Positions 45,276-57,292 of a stretch of 64,000 nt of DNA are shown here, piece by piece. Below the pieces are notes generated by a model. The model was not told the DNA's origin. It saw only the letters and a program-made list of their open reading frames with translations, and ran no database searches. The stretch's first letter is position 1; each line of letters starts with the position of its first letter. The stretch is from Scenedesmus sp. ARA3 (taxonomy: Eukaryota > Chlorophyta > Chlorophyceae > Sphaeropleales > Scenedesmaceae). A program made the position numbers and the translations under genes. Where the stretch lies: assembly GCA_004335835.1 (NCBI GenBank), contig RWJK01001943.1:1-64000 (forward strand), read 5' to 3'.

Positions 45276-48200
45276 TCAGCTCCCAATCAAGCCCAGCACG
45301 CGCTGCAGCAGCTGCCGCTGCGCCCCCCGCTGCTGCGCCAGGCCCTCCCACTCCTCCCAGCTGATGCACACCACCTGCCAGCCGGCAGCCTGCAGGCAGC
45401 GCTGCCCCAGCGCGGTGCGCCCCAGCACCCTGCTGGGCCAGCTGCTGCTCACAGCAGCAGGCGGCAGCACCTCAATCGCCACAGGCCGCCGCCCTGCGCC
45501 CAGGCTGGCCCCAGCAACGCCCACAGCCACACGCAGCGTGTGATGCGACCAGCCGCCCAGCTCTCGCCCAGGCCTGCTGCTGGCACTGCTGCTGCTGCTG
45601 CTGTCTTGCGGCTGCACCCAGCGCTGCAGCAGCGGCTGTAGGCCCATGCTCTGCAGCGCCTGCGCCACCTCCTCCTCCACCTGGCTCAGTGAGGCCTCAG
45701 CCTGCTGCTCCTGCCATGCTGCAGCACACTGCCTCACCAGCCGGCCTGACAGCACACTCGCAGCACCTTCCGGAGGCTGCACCACGCAGTGCTGGTGTGT
45801 GGATCCAGCTGCTCCTGCCTCTCCTGGCTGGATGCTGTCTGCTGCACCTTGCGGCTGTGGAGACCCTCGACAGGGAGCCGCCTGCGCGCCTGCACGGCTG
45901 CTACTGCTGCTGCTGCTGCTGCTGCTGGTGGTGTTGCTCCAGCCCAGCCCTCCATCGTCACCCCAAGCAACCATGCCCCACTCAGTGGCCAGCAGCACCA
46001 GGGCCTCATGCAGCTGTGCTTTCCGGGCCTGGCTGCAGCCTGACACCCCCAGCACCTGCAGCTGGCGCAGCGCAGCAACCACCAGCGCGCCCTGCACGTG
46101 GCGCGCAGAGCTGGCAGCAGCAGCCCACACCAGCAGCGCCAACGCGTCAGCGGGCCAGCACTGCAGCAGCAGCTGTGGCTGTGTTGCCGGTGACAAGTGC
46201 GCCTGACTGCTGTTGCTGCCCAGGTGCCGCTTGCCTGTGGCTGCGTCGCGTTTCTGTGCTGCTGCTGGCTTGGCTGCTGCCAGAGCAGCAAGCAGCGGCT
46301 CGCAGCTCTCCCCCAGCAGCGCAAAGCCCTGCAGCAGCCCAGCAATGCGCTCCGGCTGCAGCTTGCCCCGCATCACCAGCTGCACGGCCAACTGCTGCAG
46401 CTGCTGCAGCAGCAGCGGGTCGTGCCAGCCCAGGCCTGCAAACGCCCACACCAGGTTGCACACGCCTTGGGGGGTCAGCTGCTTCTGCTGCACCGCACTG
46501 CGCGCAGCAGCAGCAAGAGGGCTGCTCAGCTGTACTGGGGCCCTGCCTGCTGCATTGCCAGGAGCAGCTGCTGCTCTTGGTGCTCCTGCTGCTGCCAAGC
46601 CACTACTAAGCTGTGCAGCACTGCTGTTGCTGCTGCTGCTGCTGCTGGCCAGCGTAGCTGCAGCTGCAGCAGCTGCTGCCCCCGCCAGGCCCTGCAGCAG
46701 CATTGGCTCCTTGTAGCCTGCCTTGCAGCAGACCATGACCACGTTGCATAGGTCCTGTGCATTGTAGCAAGCCAGGTTGACTAAGATGTGGCTGCTAGCT
46801 GCATGCATTACTTGAGGTGTCAGTGCTGCCTTGCCCATCTTGCCTAGTGCCCACAGCGTGGTGGCCGTGCCTTGTGCTGTCAGCTGTGGCAGCAGCACTT
46901 GGAACTGCTGCGCCACTGCAGCAGGCAGCCCACGCGGCAGCTGCATGCCTGCAGAGGCCACAGCCCATGCCCAGTTGCTGAGCGCCTGCGCACCAAACAG
47001 GTGCAGCTTGTTCAGCGCTTGCAGGACCAGCACCTGCTGCACAGCCTTGCGGCGGTACTGCAGCACCTCAAACGCCCACACCGCCTGGGCCAAGTCGCGT
47101 GGGCTGGCATCTTCAGCAACAGCTGCCAGGCGCTCTCCTGCTGCCTCCAGGAAGCCCTGGTGCTGCAGCTTCATGATGGCACACGCCCACAGCAGGTTAC
47201 ACACCTCCTGCGGCTTGGGTGTGGCGAGCCGGGGAGCAGCTGCCGCGCATATGCCAGCCAGCAGCCGCCGCTGCACCTGCTGCACCGCAATGTCCTGCTG
47301 CTGCTTCCTGCCCTTGCTGCTGCTGCTGACGCGGAGCAGCCGCTGCTGCTGCTGCTGCCCGCCCTGCTGCTGCAGCTTGGCTACAGCCCAGGCCATGTTG
47401 GCCAGCCCTTGAATGGTGAAGCCAGGCAGGGCCTGCAGCGCCTGCCCGGCCACTGCTGCTGCCAGCTGCTCATCCTGCACGCCAAATTTGGCCAGTGCAC
47501 ACATCACCAGCACGCAGCTGTGCGGCTCAAACTGGTGCATGCTGGCCAGCGCGCGCACGCGTGCAGCGCGCAGCAGCCGCGGCTCGTAGTGCCTCAGCGC
47601 GCCACACGCCCACAGGCACCTGGCCAGAGCGCGCGGGCTGAAGCGCTCCATGCTGCCTGCTGCCGCCAGCACCAGCGCTGTCACGCTGGCGTGGTGGTAG
47701 TGCCCCACCCGTGCACACGACCACAGCAGGCAGCTGATGCTGTCAGGGCCCAGCTGCCTGCTGCAGCCCGACACCCGCTGCAGCAGCGCGTGGAAGACGC
47801 GCGGGTCCTGATGGCGGGCACGTGCCATGGACCAGCACAGCATCACACAGTCTTGGGGGCCCAGCTGCTCCAAGGCCTCACCAGCAACGCTGGCCAGCTC
47901 AGACCACAGTGCAGGCTGCCGCAGCTGCAGCTGCGCTAGCGCCCACGCTGCTTTGGCAGTCAGGTGCGGCTGCTGTGCCGGTAATGCTGCAGGCGACGGC
48001 TGCCCCAGTGCATTGCTGCTGCTGTTGGCGTTGCCGTCCTGTTGATTCCGCTGCTGCTGCTGCTGCTGCTGCTGGAGGTGGTGCTGTTGCTGCTGTTGCT
48101 GCTGGTGGTGCTGCTGGCAGGCCACGTGCAGCGCCCTGTGCACCAAGTCATGTGCCAGCTGCTGCAGCACATCAGGGGGCAGCGCCAGCGGCCTGGCTGA

Positions 48201-49292
48201 GGCAGCAGCAGCCAGGAAGGCCGTCAGGGCCTGCGGGCTGGCAGCATGCAGCTGCTGCAGCAGCGCCCTGGACAGCTGCTGCGCCAGCTCCTGACTGACT
48301 GCCCTGCTGCCTGCAGCTGCAGGCGCGCCCTGTAGCAGCTGCTGCTGGCCCTGCGCGTGGTGCAGTGCAGCCAGCTGCTGCATAGCCACAGCAAGGCAGC
48401 TGGGAGGCATTTGCTGTATGTGTGATGCCAGCAGTGCCTGCAGCTGCGGGATGCTGGCACAGCGCCTCAGCAGCTGCACCATATGCTCTACCTGGCCGCG
48501 CACGTAGACCGGGCGCTGCAGCACATGCCGCCATGGTGATGGATGGCTGCCCAGCAGCTGATTTGGCACAGCTGCTGGCTGCGGCACAGAAGGTTGCTGC
48601 TGCTGCTGCTGCTGGACATGCTGCGCCGGACTGTGCAACGGCTGCTGAGGCGCAAACAACTGCTGCTGCTGACTGTGGTGCTGGTGCTGCTGCATGGTGA
48701 CGCCATGCTCTGAAGTTGCTGCTGCAGCTGGCTTAGGCTTGGCGCCGCTCGAGTCTGCTGCTGCTGCCAAGGGGCGGGGTGGGTCGAGCAGCACGCTGAC
48801 TGCCGTGGCTGCATGCAGCTGACCAGACTGGTACAATGCCTGCAAGTGTTTTGACAAATTGTGACAGTGAAAAGTCAGGCGGCATGAGATTGGTTCAAGA
48901 TGCAATGCTGAGGCCACTTCAGGCACTAGGGTTGAGGTTGCACTGCCAACACCACCACATCAAGCATGTGCGGATGTGTTGGTGACCAACGCATGTTCTG
49001 AGACGGTGGTAGGTGCACAGCTGCGGTCAAAGACTTGAACCCTACTGTGCCGGCAGTACCAGTCTTATCCAAGACTGTCAAAATGATTGCAGGACATAAC
49101 ACAGTACGCATGCAAAGGATGCTCTGCGTTCCACCACCAACCCACAAACAAGCGCAGTGTCATGTACAGCTGTCATGTTCATGTGTGCCTATTCAAGATG
49201 GCCGTCCTCACCTGTACGGCTATGTCAGTGTACTGATTAGCAGGTGAAGCGCCATTCACTAGCTCAGTCCTTGGCCTGCAGGCCATTGTCAT
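45276..49292 (-). CDS. OPR/HPR-type helical-repeat protein with C-terminal RAP domain (organelle RNA factor)
   Basis: I read two exons, 49292..49212 (MTMACRPRTELVNGASPANQ, ending DIAVQ) and 48839..45276, phase 0, for 1214 residues. The second exon is 3564 bp without an intron, unlike the intron-dense neighbours. After Gln/His-rich low complexity (about 1-320), helical repeats of about 35-40 residues recur with an LxxxxWAxA core: AWALAQLQLRQP, CLLWSCARVG, RCLWACGALRHYEP, LANMAWAVAKLQ, CNLLWACAIMK, LSNWAWAVASAG, CNLVWAFAGLG. The C-terminal RAP domain is seen in WPSRVLGRTALGQRCLQAAG, then WQVVCISWEEWEGL. Tbc2-like and other RAP proteins of Chlamydomonas stabilise or activate particular chloroplast mRNAs, and heptatricopeptide-RAP proteins act in mitochondria. 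The target here is unknown. Exon 1 rests on splice phase only. Confidence 0.82.
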
Positions 49293-49966
49293 TGCCAATG
49301 GGTGGGTGCGACATCGTACGTGGCGGCATGTTCACACGGCAAGAGTGCTGTTCTAATGTCATGCAAGGATAGCAGTGTGCATGTGACGCCAATGCTGCAC
49401 ATCAATGCATGTTCAGCAGGTGTTCTTTGCCTGGCTTCAGAGAGTATAGCCCCAGTGGCATTGTGCTCACCTCACTGGTTCGCTGATAGTGGGTGAGCTG
49501 TCTTTGGCCAGACAGAAAGGTGGTGGGCAGCGCCTGGTGCTGGACTCTAATAACCGCGCCAACATAGCTGACTAGCATGATAACTTAACCATTCAACAAA
49601 TCGGCTTGTACTTCCGCCCGATCACGCGACAACAGCGAGTTTGGTGGGTGACTGTGAACCTACAACTGCAACGCAGGTTGAGAGACCATGCGCGGCAACA
49701 AGTTCATGATATATAGCCAAATCAGACAAAGGAAGCGGTCAGGGAACCAGGGTTGGGTTAGAGAGGGTTCTTAGGGGTGTGACTGACAGTTATCAATGGT
49801 AATCGTCGTCTCCTTCTTGGTGGGGCCGTCCCGCTTGCTCCTTTAGCCAAACACGGAATCAGGTTGACGATGTGCTTGGTCACCGAAGTCCAAAGTGTTG
49901 CACAACACCCACCTTTCTCTTCTTCACCACCAGCAGCAGCAGCAGTGGCAGAAGCCTCCCTCCACC
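49293..49966. promoter_or_regulatory. Bidirectional promoter region, OPR/HPR-RAP and XCT
   Basis: About 675 bp separate two divergent starts. The part next to XCT is pyrimidine-rich (CTTTCTCTTCTTCACC near 49913) and probably belongs to its 5' UTR. No ORF is supported. Confidence 0.4.
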
Positions 49967-52814
49967 ATGTTTGCTAATGGCTATGTCGGCACAACTGAAG
50001 ACAGTCAACGCATACGCAAGCTAGACAAGCAGCGAGAGCAGCAAAGGAAGAAGTTTGAGGAGCTGCAGGAGAAGAAGAAGCAGGAAGCAGCAGGCCTGCG
50101 CCAATTCGGCTCTTCTCGCTCTGAGGCGTATGAGGCTGCCTTCAAGAACGAGACTGTGGGGTTGGTGACACGTGAGGAGTTTCTGGAGAAGCGCAACACC
50201 ATCCAGGACCGGCTAGCAGAGGACGAGCTGCGTGAGCGCAGAGAGGCAGAGGCAGCAGCTGCAGCAGAGAAGGAGCGACGAAAGAAGGAGAAGGAGAAGA
50301 AGAAAGCCAAATCCAAGCTGTCTTTTGCCGCTGATGTAAGTAGAGCAGAACTGTGTCTGCTACCCAAGCAGGCCTGATAGTGCTGCAGCTGTTATGTTTT
50401 GGCAGCAGCAGCAGCAGGGCACATCAATCATGCGAGTGTGTTGTGCCATGCATGAAGCGTGCAAGGAGGTGAGGAGCAATGCAGGAGCAACAGCTTGTAT
50501 GCATGCAGCAGCACCCCTGCATGTGGCTGTCTCCTGCATCCGGTTTTCACGTATCGTGCGCCTTTCCTTGTTCCATCTGCTGCACTGCCATGCTTGCAGG
50601 AAGAGGAGGAGGAGGAGCCGCAGGTAGCAGCAGCAGCAGCAGCAGCCAAGCGCCCAACGGCTGCCGCCAGCACTAACGGCGATGAAGCGCCCAGCACCTC
50701 AGCAGCTGCAGCAGCAGAGCCAGCAGCAGATGCAGCAGCAGCAGCAGCAGCAGAGCCAGCCGCAGAGGCTGCTGGCGCCCCTGCGCCCAAGCGGCCGCGG
50801 TTTGGCAAGCTGGGCAAGGACCCCGGGGTGCAGACGGCCTTCCTGCCTGACAAGGACAGGGAGGAGCAGGAGAAGGAGCTCAAGCGGCGGCTGCAGGAGG
50901 TGCGCGGGGGGCATGGCGTGTGACCCAGGGGTGGTGCAGGGGCCGGGGGTGACAAAGGCGTGGAAAGCAGCATCACAGTGGCTATGCGCGCCGCAAGCTG
51001 AGGGCTTGCTTCGAGTGCTCGTGTCTTCCCACTGCAGCAACATTGCTTCTGCTGAGCTGTAGGAGTGGTTACGCTGCTGCTGCCTCCTGGGTTGCAGCTG
51101 ATTGAAGTTTGTGTTTGTATGTGTGCTTCTGCTGTGTTGCAGGAGTGGGTGCAGCAGCAGGAGGCCATCAAGAACGAGACGCTGGAGATTGTGTACAGTT
51201 ACTGGGATGGCAGCGGACACAGGCGAAAGGTGGGCTTGCAGGCGTTGGCTGCGCACTGACAGCTGCTGCAGCTGCGCCCATGTTCCTCTGCTTCTGCATT
51301 GAACCTGCACTCAGGATGCTTGTATGCACGTGACAGCATCAACACCAGCAGCTCTGCGTACTTTGGAGTACTTGCAGGGCAAACAACTGCTGCCAGTGCA
51401 AACATGCGGTTGCTCCACGAGCGTGCGCAACGGAAGATGTGCTGTTGCGCGGCTGTCGTGCGTGCTGCAGGTGACTGTGCGCAAGGGTGACAGCATCGGC
51501 GTGTTCCTCAAGGCGGTGCGGGAGCAGCTGGCGCCGCAGTTCAGGGAGCTGCGCGCGGTCAGCGTGGACAACATGATGTACATCAAGGTGGGAGGGAGGG
51601 CTTAGCAGCAGCAGTGGGCGTCGGCTGTAGCCACCCCTCATGTGTGGCAGCAGCTATGGCAGCAGCTGGTTACAGAGACTGTCAGACTTTGGCTGTCGGC
51701 TGCTGGTAGCTGGGCAGTGGTCGCCTGTGATTTACACAGGTTTGGCCAGCAGTAACAAGCGTCGTGTGCTCAGGTTGAACAGTTCTGAGGAAGCAGCTGG
51801 GGCGCGCAGCTGCCAGTGCAGCTGTTGAGGCAGCCCTCTGTGCTGGCAGCACCTGCCTGTGCACATGGCAGCTATACTCCTGGATGAGGGGTGGGGTGTG
51901 GTGGGAAGCCATGTATGCTCCAGCCGCTGAAAGGTCCTAGGTAGCCCAGCTGACCAAGGTGTGTGCCGCCTGGCTGCCTTGCTGCTTATCTGCCTTGCTG
52001 CCTACCTGCCCTGCAGGAAGATCTCATCCTGCCGCACCACCACACCTTCTATGAGCTCATTGTGAACAAGGCGCGCGGCAAGTCTGGGCCGCTGTTCGAC
52101 TTTGGCGTGAAGGATGACATCCGGCTGCTGGGTGATGCCAGCATGGAGAGCCAGGACGTGCACGCGGGCAAGGTGCGGCGCTAGGGTCGAGGCAAGCAGG
52201 CCTGAGACGCACCCCGCAACAGCAGCAGCAGCAGCAGCAGTAGCAGCAACCTGTCAATGTGCGGGCGCTGCATGCAGGCAGGCAAGTCATAAGCTCACAC
52301 ATCAGCAGCAGACTGCACAACACTGTCCACTTGTTGCGGTACTGCAGCTAGACAGCAGCCAGCTGTTGAACACTGCCTGTTACCCCTGTACGGGGCAGCA
52401 GTGAGCGAGCAGTGACTTGACACCAACTGTTGGGTATTCTTTCCCACTCTGCCTGCATCGCACTGGCGTGCCTGCCTGCCGTTCAGATTGTGGAGCGCCA
52501 CTGGTACGAGCGCAACAAGCACATCTTCCCCGCCAGCCGCTGGGAGATCTTCGACCCCGAGGCAGACTACGGTGCGTGCGGGGGGGGGGCGCTGTTGCTG
52601 TGCATTATTGATGCTTGGTGGTGAAGCAGCTGCAGAAAAGCCCCCGAGAGTGGCACTTGTGCTGCCATGTGGCTTGTCTGTTAGCCAGCAGTCATGACTG
52701 TCTGTCCAGGGCTGCTGTCGCATGTTGCGGCTCCTGACTGCTGCCGCCAACTGATGTGTGTTTGCTCCTGTTGCTGCTGCTCCTGCAGGTGAGAAGTACA
52801 CTATCAAAGGATGA
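49967..52814 (+). CDS. XCT: XAP5/FAM50 family nuclear protein (XCT)
   Basis: Seven exons (49967..50335, 50600..50899, 51143..51229, 51471..51587, 52017..52172, 52487..52571, 52789..52814) give 379 residues; the last encodes only eight. The N-terminus matches the family start ([20 protein letters not shown]), followed by a charged coiled coil ([20 protein letters not shown]). An acidic and then Ala-rich segment (EEEEEPQ, then long Ala runs) is an algal insertion. The conserved C-terminal XAP5 domain reads [79 protein letters not shown] and [12 protein letters not shown]. In plants XCT affects circadian period, small-RNA pathways and splicing; human FAM50A binds spliceosomal components. A nuclear splicing-linked role is inferred from the family. 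Confidence 0.93.
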
Positions 52815-53580
52815 GGAGAAGAGAACTTAAATGGCCAAAGGCAACAATGCTTGTGGTGTTGTGCTGAGGCATGGTATGACCAACTTGGTGCTCAGGGCTT
52901 TGGAGAGTTGCTGTTGTGCAGCACAGTGTGTTTTACGTATACGCTAGGCTTGTGTGTATGTTGAGCTACATGTGTTTGTTGAGCGCAGCACTTTGACGTT
53001 TACAGCTACGTTCAACGTTGCTTTGACAGGCTGCAACAATGCAGCCAGCAGCTTTTTACTTGCTCATCTCTTCAACCGTTGATCAACGGTTCATCATGAT
53101 GAAGAGGGTTTCCGGGTAACACCAACCTGAGTCAGATGAGCTCACGCCAAAGAATTCAGTAGCTGATGGGTGCTGACCTTTCTCCTGCAATGCTATACTT
53201 AGAAGACAGCAGAACAGGCGTTCTTGCTGGGCATAAGGCATGCCAGCAGACATAAGATGTAGACACTGGCCCAGCATCCGGGATGCGCAGCCCGCCACTG
53301 CGTCCCAAAACTGGCAGTGAAAAAACGGCAGTCGATGGCCATGGCCAATGGCCGCAATAAACCAGGATTCCTGTTTGTTTTGCACTGATGCACCTATCAC
53401 TCCCGCCTGAGGCCACCACAATAACAAGCACATTTGAAAACACCCGGCTGTAGAGTAGTGAGTAAGATGATTGAAAGTACGCTCCTCGTCACGTCATGAG
53501 CCGCTGGCCAGAAGACTATTATTATTATGAGCCGCTGGCCAGGGAGACACCACTCTCGCGCTACTAGCGTGATAGATGCA
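52815..53580. other. Convergent 3' region, no gene seen
   Basis: This lies between the XCT (+) and GNAT (-) stops. A 17-base near-repeat (atgagccgctggccag) occurs at about 53495 and 53527, the second beside a TTA run. No coding sequence is supported. Confidence 0.4.
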
Positions 53581-55209
53581 TCAATCTTGCTGCTTGAACC
53601 CCACCCACACATATGTGCCTGTGTTGGTCAACCCTAGTGACTCCATCAGCTGCATGGAGGCGGTGTTCCCCTGCACCACATAGCAGTACACGTGGCCGCC
53701 AGGCCAGCACCCGCTACCAGCCCCACCAACCCTGCCTACCGCACCACAGCCGCTGCTGTCAGCCTGGCGCATCATTGCAGCTGGCTGCTGCTGCTGCTGC
53801 TGTTGCAGCTGCTCCTCCTGCTGCTGGTGCTGTAGCTGCAGCTTGGACAGTAGGCTGGCAAAAGCCCACTTGGCCAGGCCTTTCTTGCGGTGGCCTTCCA
53901 CCGTGTGCAGCATGCCAGCGCAGCCCGGCTCTGGCTCAAGCACCCAGGCCACCGGCTCGCCTGTAGATGTGCTGCGCACGCACGCGTTGTGGCGCTCCGC
54001 TATGAGCTGCTCTATCATTGCCTGGGAGCCGGGACTCCTGTCGTTCAACAGCAGAGAGGCAGGAGAAGCCGCACTCGTTTGTCAACAAAAGGCAGAAGCA
54101 CATGGGGCAGCAAAGATCGGGTACAGCACAGCTGTCCAGGCAGTGCGGGCTGCAGCACACCATTGTGCATTGTTGTCTGGAGGCTCGCCTTGCCGAGCGT
54201 GCTTTGCGCTCGTGCACTTGATTGGTGCGCACGCAGCGTGAGGCACATGCCATGCTTGCCGCAGCAGTGCTTGCCGCAAGCAGCTTTGGCCAGCAACCGT
54301 AGAGGCCCCTGGCAGCTGACCCCCAGCAGCTGAGCAGCCCACCTGAAGGTCCACAGGCCATCCACCAATGCTGCATCCTGCTGCTGCAGTGTGCTCAGCT
54401 CGTAAGCTCCAGCAAACTTTTGCGCCATCTGCGTGCACTGCTGCTGCAGCTGCCCCAGCAGCTGCCCTGCCAGCACATACTGAAAGCAGGGGTTGATGTA
54501 GTGCTGCTGGTAGGCGCTTGCCTCAAACACTTGCCGCGTATGCTCAACTGCTGCGCCCGGTAGGGCTGAGAACCTGCACTCCTGTGGCTGCTGCTGCACG
54601 ATCTGCTGCGCTGCATGCGTGTAGTCTGGCTGCCCGTGATCCAGGTTGCCAAATACTGAGCACCTGCGGAGGGGAACACAAAAAAATCAACGCGTGCAGC
54701 AGCATTTAGGGGGNNNNGGGCGGGGTGCACCAAGGGGTGCACAACAGCAACTGGAGACTGACAATGCATGGCAACTGCTGCTTCACCGTGCCTGCACAAA
54801 TTCTCTACGCAGGGAGATGCTGTGCGCAGCACAGCTATGTGGCACAAGTGCCCAACAGCAGCCAGTGCCTGTAGAAGGCGTCACATGTACTGCAGCAAAA
54901 GTGTGCAACCTGATGGAGCCCCACTGCAGCATGTGCTACAATCAAGAGACATGGCTGCATGCGGGGACGCGTGCAGAGTCTGCAACCAAACACAACTTCC
55001 TTGGAAAGTGAGAAAGTCGCCACTTGCCTGACGGCGCCATCCTGCAGCTCTTCATGCGTGAGCGCATAGCTGCCCCTGCTGCGCTGCTCGTACAGTGTCA
55101 AGCCCTTGTAGTGAGCAGGGTGCAGCAGCACGGATCTCAGCTTAGAAGAGTCTGTTGCTGCATGGGCCCAGTGTATGTGCTTTGTAGCTACAAGCTCATG
55201 CATTGACAT
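53581..55209 (-). CDS. GNAT-family N-acetyltransferase (FR47/GLYAT-like)
   Basis: Three exons (55209..55028, 54663..54343, 54037..53581) give 319 residues with phase-2 junctions. The N-terminal half (VATKHIHWAHAATDSSKLRS; HYINPCFQYVLAGQLLGQLQ) is not one I can name. The C-terminal half is the acetyltransferase fold: a strand (EPVAWVLEPEPGCAGMLHTV) and then the acetyl-CoA pyrophosphate loop EGHRKKGLAKW, which fits the Q/RxxGxG/A pattern of FR47-like enzymes. A polyQ insertion follows. The end is VYCYVVQGNTASMQLMESLG, with the C-terminal strand YVWVGFKQQD. The acyl acceptor is unknown. Intron 1 uses a GC donor (GTCAG|GCAAGT) and contains the 4-N assembly gap. The first exon has an intact paralogous copy at 56660..56479. 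Confidence 0.8.
54714..54717. other. Assembly gap (4 N)
   Basis: Four Ns lie between G-runs (ggggg NNNN gggcgggg) in intron 1 of the GNAT gene. It is probably a poly-G stretch the assembler could not resolve. No exon is affected in my model. Confidence 0.98.
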
Positions 55210-55570
55210 CTGTGGTGGGCAGCAACTACTGTGTTCCCCCCTTGTGCTGTGCTTTTGCGGCTCCTGGAGTACGTGCAAGGGCCCTTCAAACCCGCTCCAG
55301 CTGCGTGAGAACATAGCTGCAGGACTTTGCGACTGTACACCCCTGAACGTTGAGCTGGCTGGTTTGCGAAAACCCTAGATGCCGTAACGTGTAACATCCA
55401 GTAAAATGCGCCACAATGAGAAGAGCATGACACAAATACTCTTACTTAGCAGTGCGATGTTACGTGTACCTTGGCTGTATGCCTTCGCTTACGTCACGCG
55501 TGCACTATGCATCCTGATCTATGCATGTGCTTCGCTGCTGCAGCTCGGTCAGCCTGATAATGACACAGGC
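55210..55570. promoter_or_regulatory. Copy 1 of the duplicated bidirectional promoter
   Basis: 361 bp lie between the GNAT start (55209, minus) and the orphan polymerase start (55571, plus). It is homologous to 56661-57033. It is the promoter nearest the GNAT gene and most likely drives it. Confidence 0.55.
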
Positions 55571-55875
55571 ATGAAAGTCTTCAAAGCGTTGCTTACATTC
55601 AGACAAGGTTCTGTACGAACTCCTGTACTGCTCTACCTTGTCGGGGCTCGGCCGCACCCACGGCCGTGGAAGTACAGTCGACGTGCTTGAGCGACCCATC
55701 ACAGGCATTATGCTCCCTACAGAGTCGAACACTATGCAGTGGAAACGGCGGCACGCCACTTTCAGCAAGGACAGCAGCAGTGGCAATCACCACAGAATCA
55801 GCCACAGGAGCAGCAGTAGCTGGCACCAGCAACGAGATGCTGCTAATTGACGGGCACACTCTGGCATCAAGGGTA
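55571..55875 (+). pseudogene. Orphan, frameshifted copy of the DNA polymerase I first exon
   Basis: It starts with ATG (MKVFKALLTFRQG), aligned with MQAIKMLLKARQG of the working copy. A net 5-base insertion near 55620 shifts the frame, and the ATG frame then stops at 55688-55690. The downstream segment still encodes MLLIDGHTLASR in another frame and still ends in a good donor (AGG|GTAAGCC), but has no following exon before the second copy. It is a relic of the tandem duplication. Transcription from an internal start with splicing to 57656 cannot be excluded. Confidence 0.8.
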
Positions 55876-56478
55876 AGCCAAGCAGTACAACGGAGTTCGG
55901 GGAAGTTGGCATGGACAAACGCAGCAGTACTTCGATGTTGTTCTGAGGCTATCATCGGCTAAGCATGGTGCTCAGAGCGTTGCCGCAACTGGCAGAGTCG
56001 CTGTTGTGCGACTTGCAGTGCATCACCAAAGTGGCAGTCATCGCGCGTGACTAAGTCAACCTGGGTGTCTGCTAAACAAGCACGGATGCACCTTCCACTT
56101 CCACACATGCAACAGCTGCAGTACTACTGTGTTAGTAACACCACCGCTACGCACTGAATTTGTTCTTATACTGAGCTGCTGGCAAGGTGCGTCATTCACT
56201 GCTTTTTGAACCCCGTCCACACAATAGAACTGTACAAGCAGCTGCATGTTGAACGATGCACAGCAATCTGCTGATGATGATGTTGCACTGTTGACAACTC
56301 ACACAGCATAGAAGAGAATGCTGTGTGATGGACAGATATGTGGCACATGTGTTGAAAGCAGCTACAGCTGGTACAAGGCGCCACGATCACTGCTGGACCC
56401 CATTGAAGCAGCTGCTATAAATGACGATGCATGTAGGTCCCCTTCATTAATAATAGCCAGAAGATGCACACAACTTGC

Positions 56479-56660
56479 CTGATTTCGCCATCATGCAGCT
56501 CTTCGTGCGTGAGCGCATAGCTGCTGCAGGCGCGCTGCTCGTACGGCGTTAAGCCCTTGTAGTGAGCAGGTTGCAGCAGCACTGCTCTCAGCTTAGAGAT
56601 GTCTGTTGATGCATGTGCCCAGTGTATGTGCTCTGTGGCTACAAGCTCATGCACTGGCAT
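56479..56660 (-). pseudogene. Orphan but intact copy of the GNAT first exon (possible alternative first exon)
   Basis: It encodes MPVHELVATEHIHWAHASTD, continues to LTHEELHDGEIR without a stop, and aligns end to end with the exon at 55209..55028 (about three-quarters identical). The phase-2 GC donor is kept (ATCAG|GCAAGT), so splicing to 54663 would give a full-length variant protein. The open frame and donor suggest it is either young or still used. I label it pseudogene only because it is detached from its gene. Confidence 0.7.
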
Positions 56661-57033
56661 GTGCGCATGCCCTCAGCAGTGCAGCAGGTCCAGTGTTCCT
56701 CCGTGTGCTCTGCTTGCTTAGCCCCTGCCTGCAAGGCAGAACAAAATCTCCTTATGTCCACTACGTAACAGCTGCACCTGCAGGATTGCGCCGACAAACC
56801 TGTGTTCGTTGAGCTGGCTTGTGTGCAATGAGAACCCTAGCTGCTGTACCGTATAACAGCCAGTACACTGGGACCATGTCGGCAAGGGCCTGCCAGACAC
56901 GTCTGTTCAGCAGTATGATGTTACGTGTGCATCGGCAGTTTGCCTCGCTGCTTCACGCGGCCATAATGCATTCTGATCTGTGCATGTGCGTTGCTGCTGC
57001 TGCTCGGTCAGGTCTTTAGGATATACAGGGCGC
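56661..57033. promoter_or_regulatory. Copy 2 of the duplicated bidirectional promoter
   Basis: 373 bp lie between the orphan GNAT exon start and the polymerase start at 57034. It is homologous to 55210-55570. It most likely drives the polymerase gene. Confidence 0.55.
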
Positions 57034-57259
57034 ATGCAAGCTATAAAAATGTTGCTGAAAGCTAGGCAAGGGCTTGCTACGAACTACTGCTCTACCTTGT
57101 CAGGGCTTGACCGCACTCACGGCCGTGGAAGCACAGTCAACGTGCTCAAGCGCATCCAATACAGGCAATGTGCAACCTACAGAGTCGAACACTTTGCAGT
57201 GGCAACGGCAGGCACGCCACCTTCAGCAGGGGCAACAGCAGCGGCATCCACCACAGGAT

Positions 57260-57292
<33 letters not shown>

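Noticed and set aside
45689..48700. Long plus-strand ORFs (up to about 355 codons) across the OPR/HPR-RAP gene
   Set aside because: They mirror the 1188-codon minus-strand exon, which has clear helical repeats and a RAP domain. Their Cys/Gln/Ala composition follows from CTG/CAG repeats.
53490..53550. Near-repeat atgagccgctggccag considered as a transposon end or target-site duplication
   Set aside because: There are only two copies about 30 bp apart, with no ORF, no inverted termini and no larger element.
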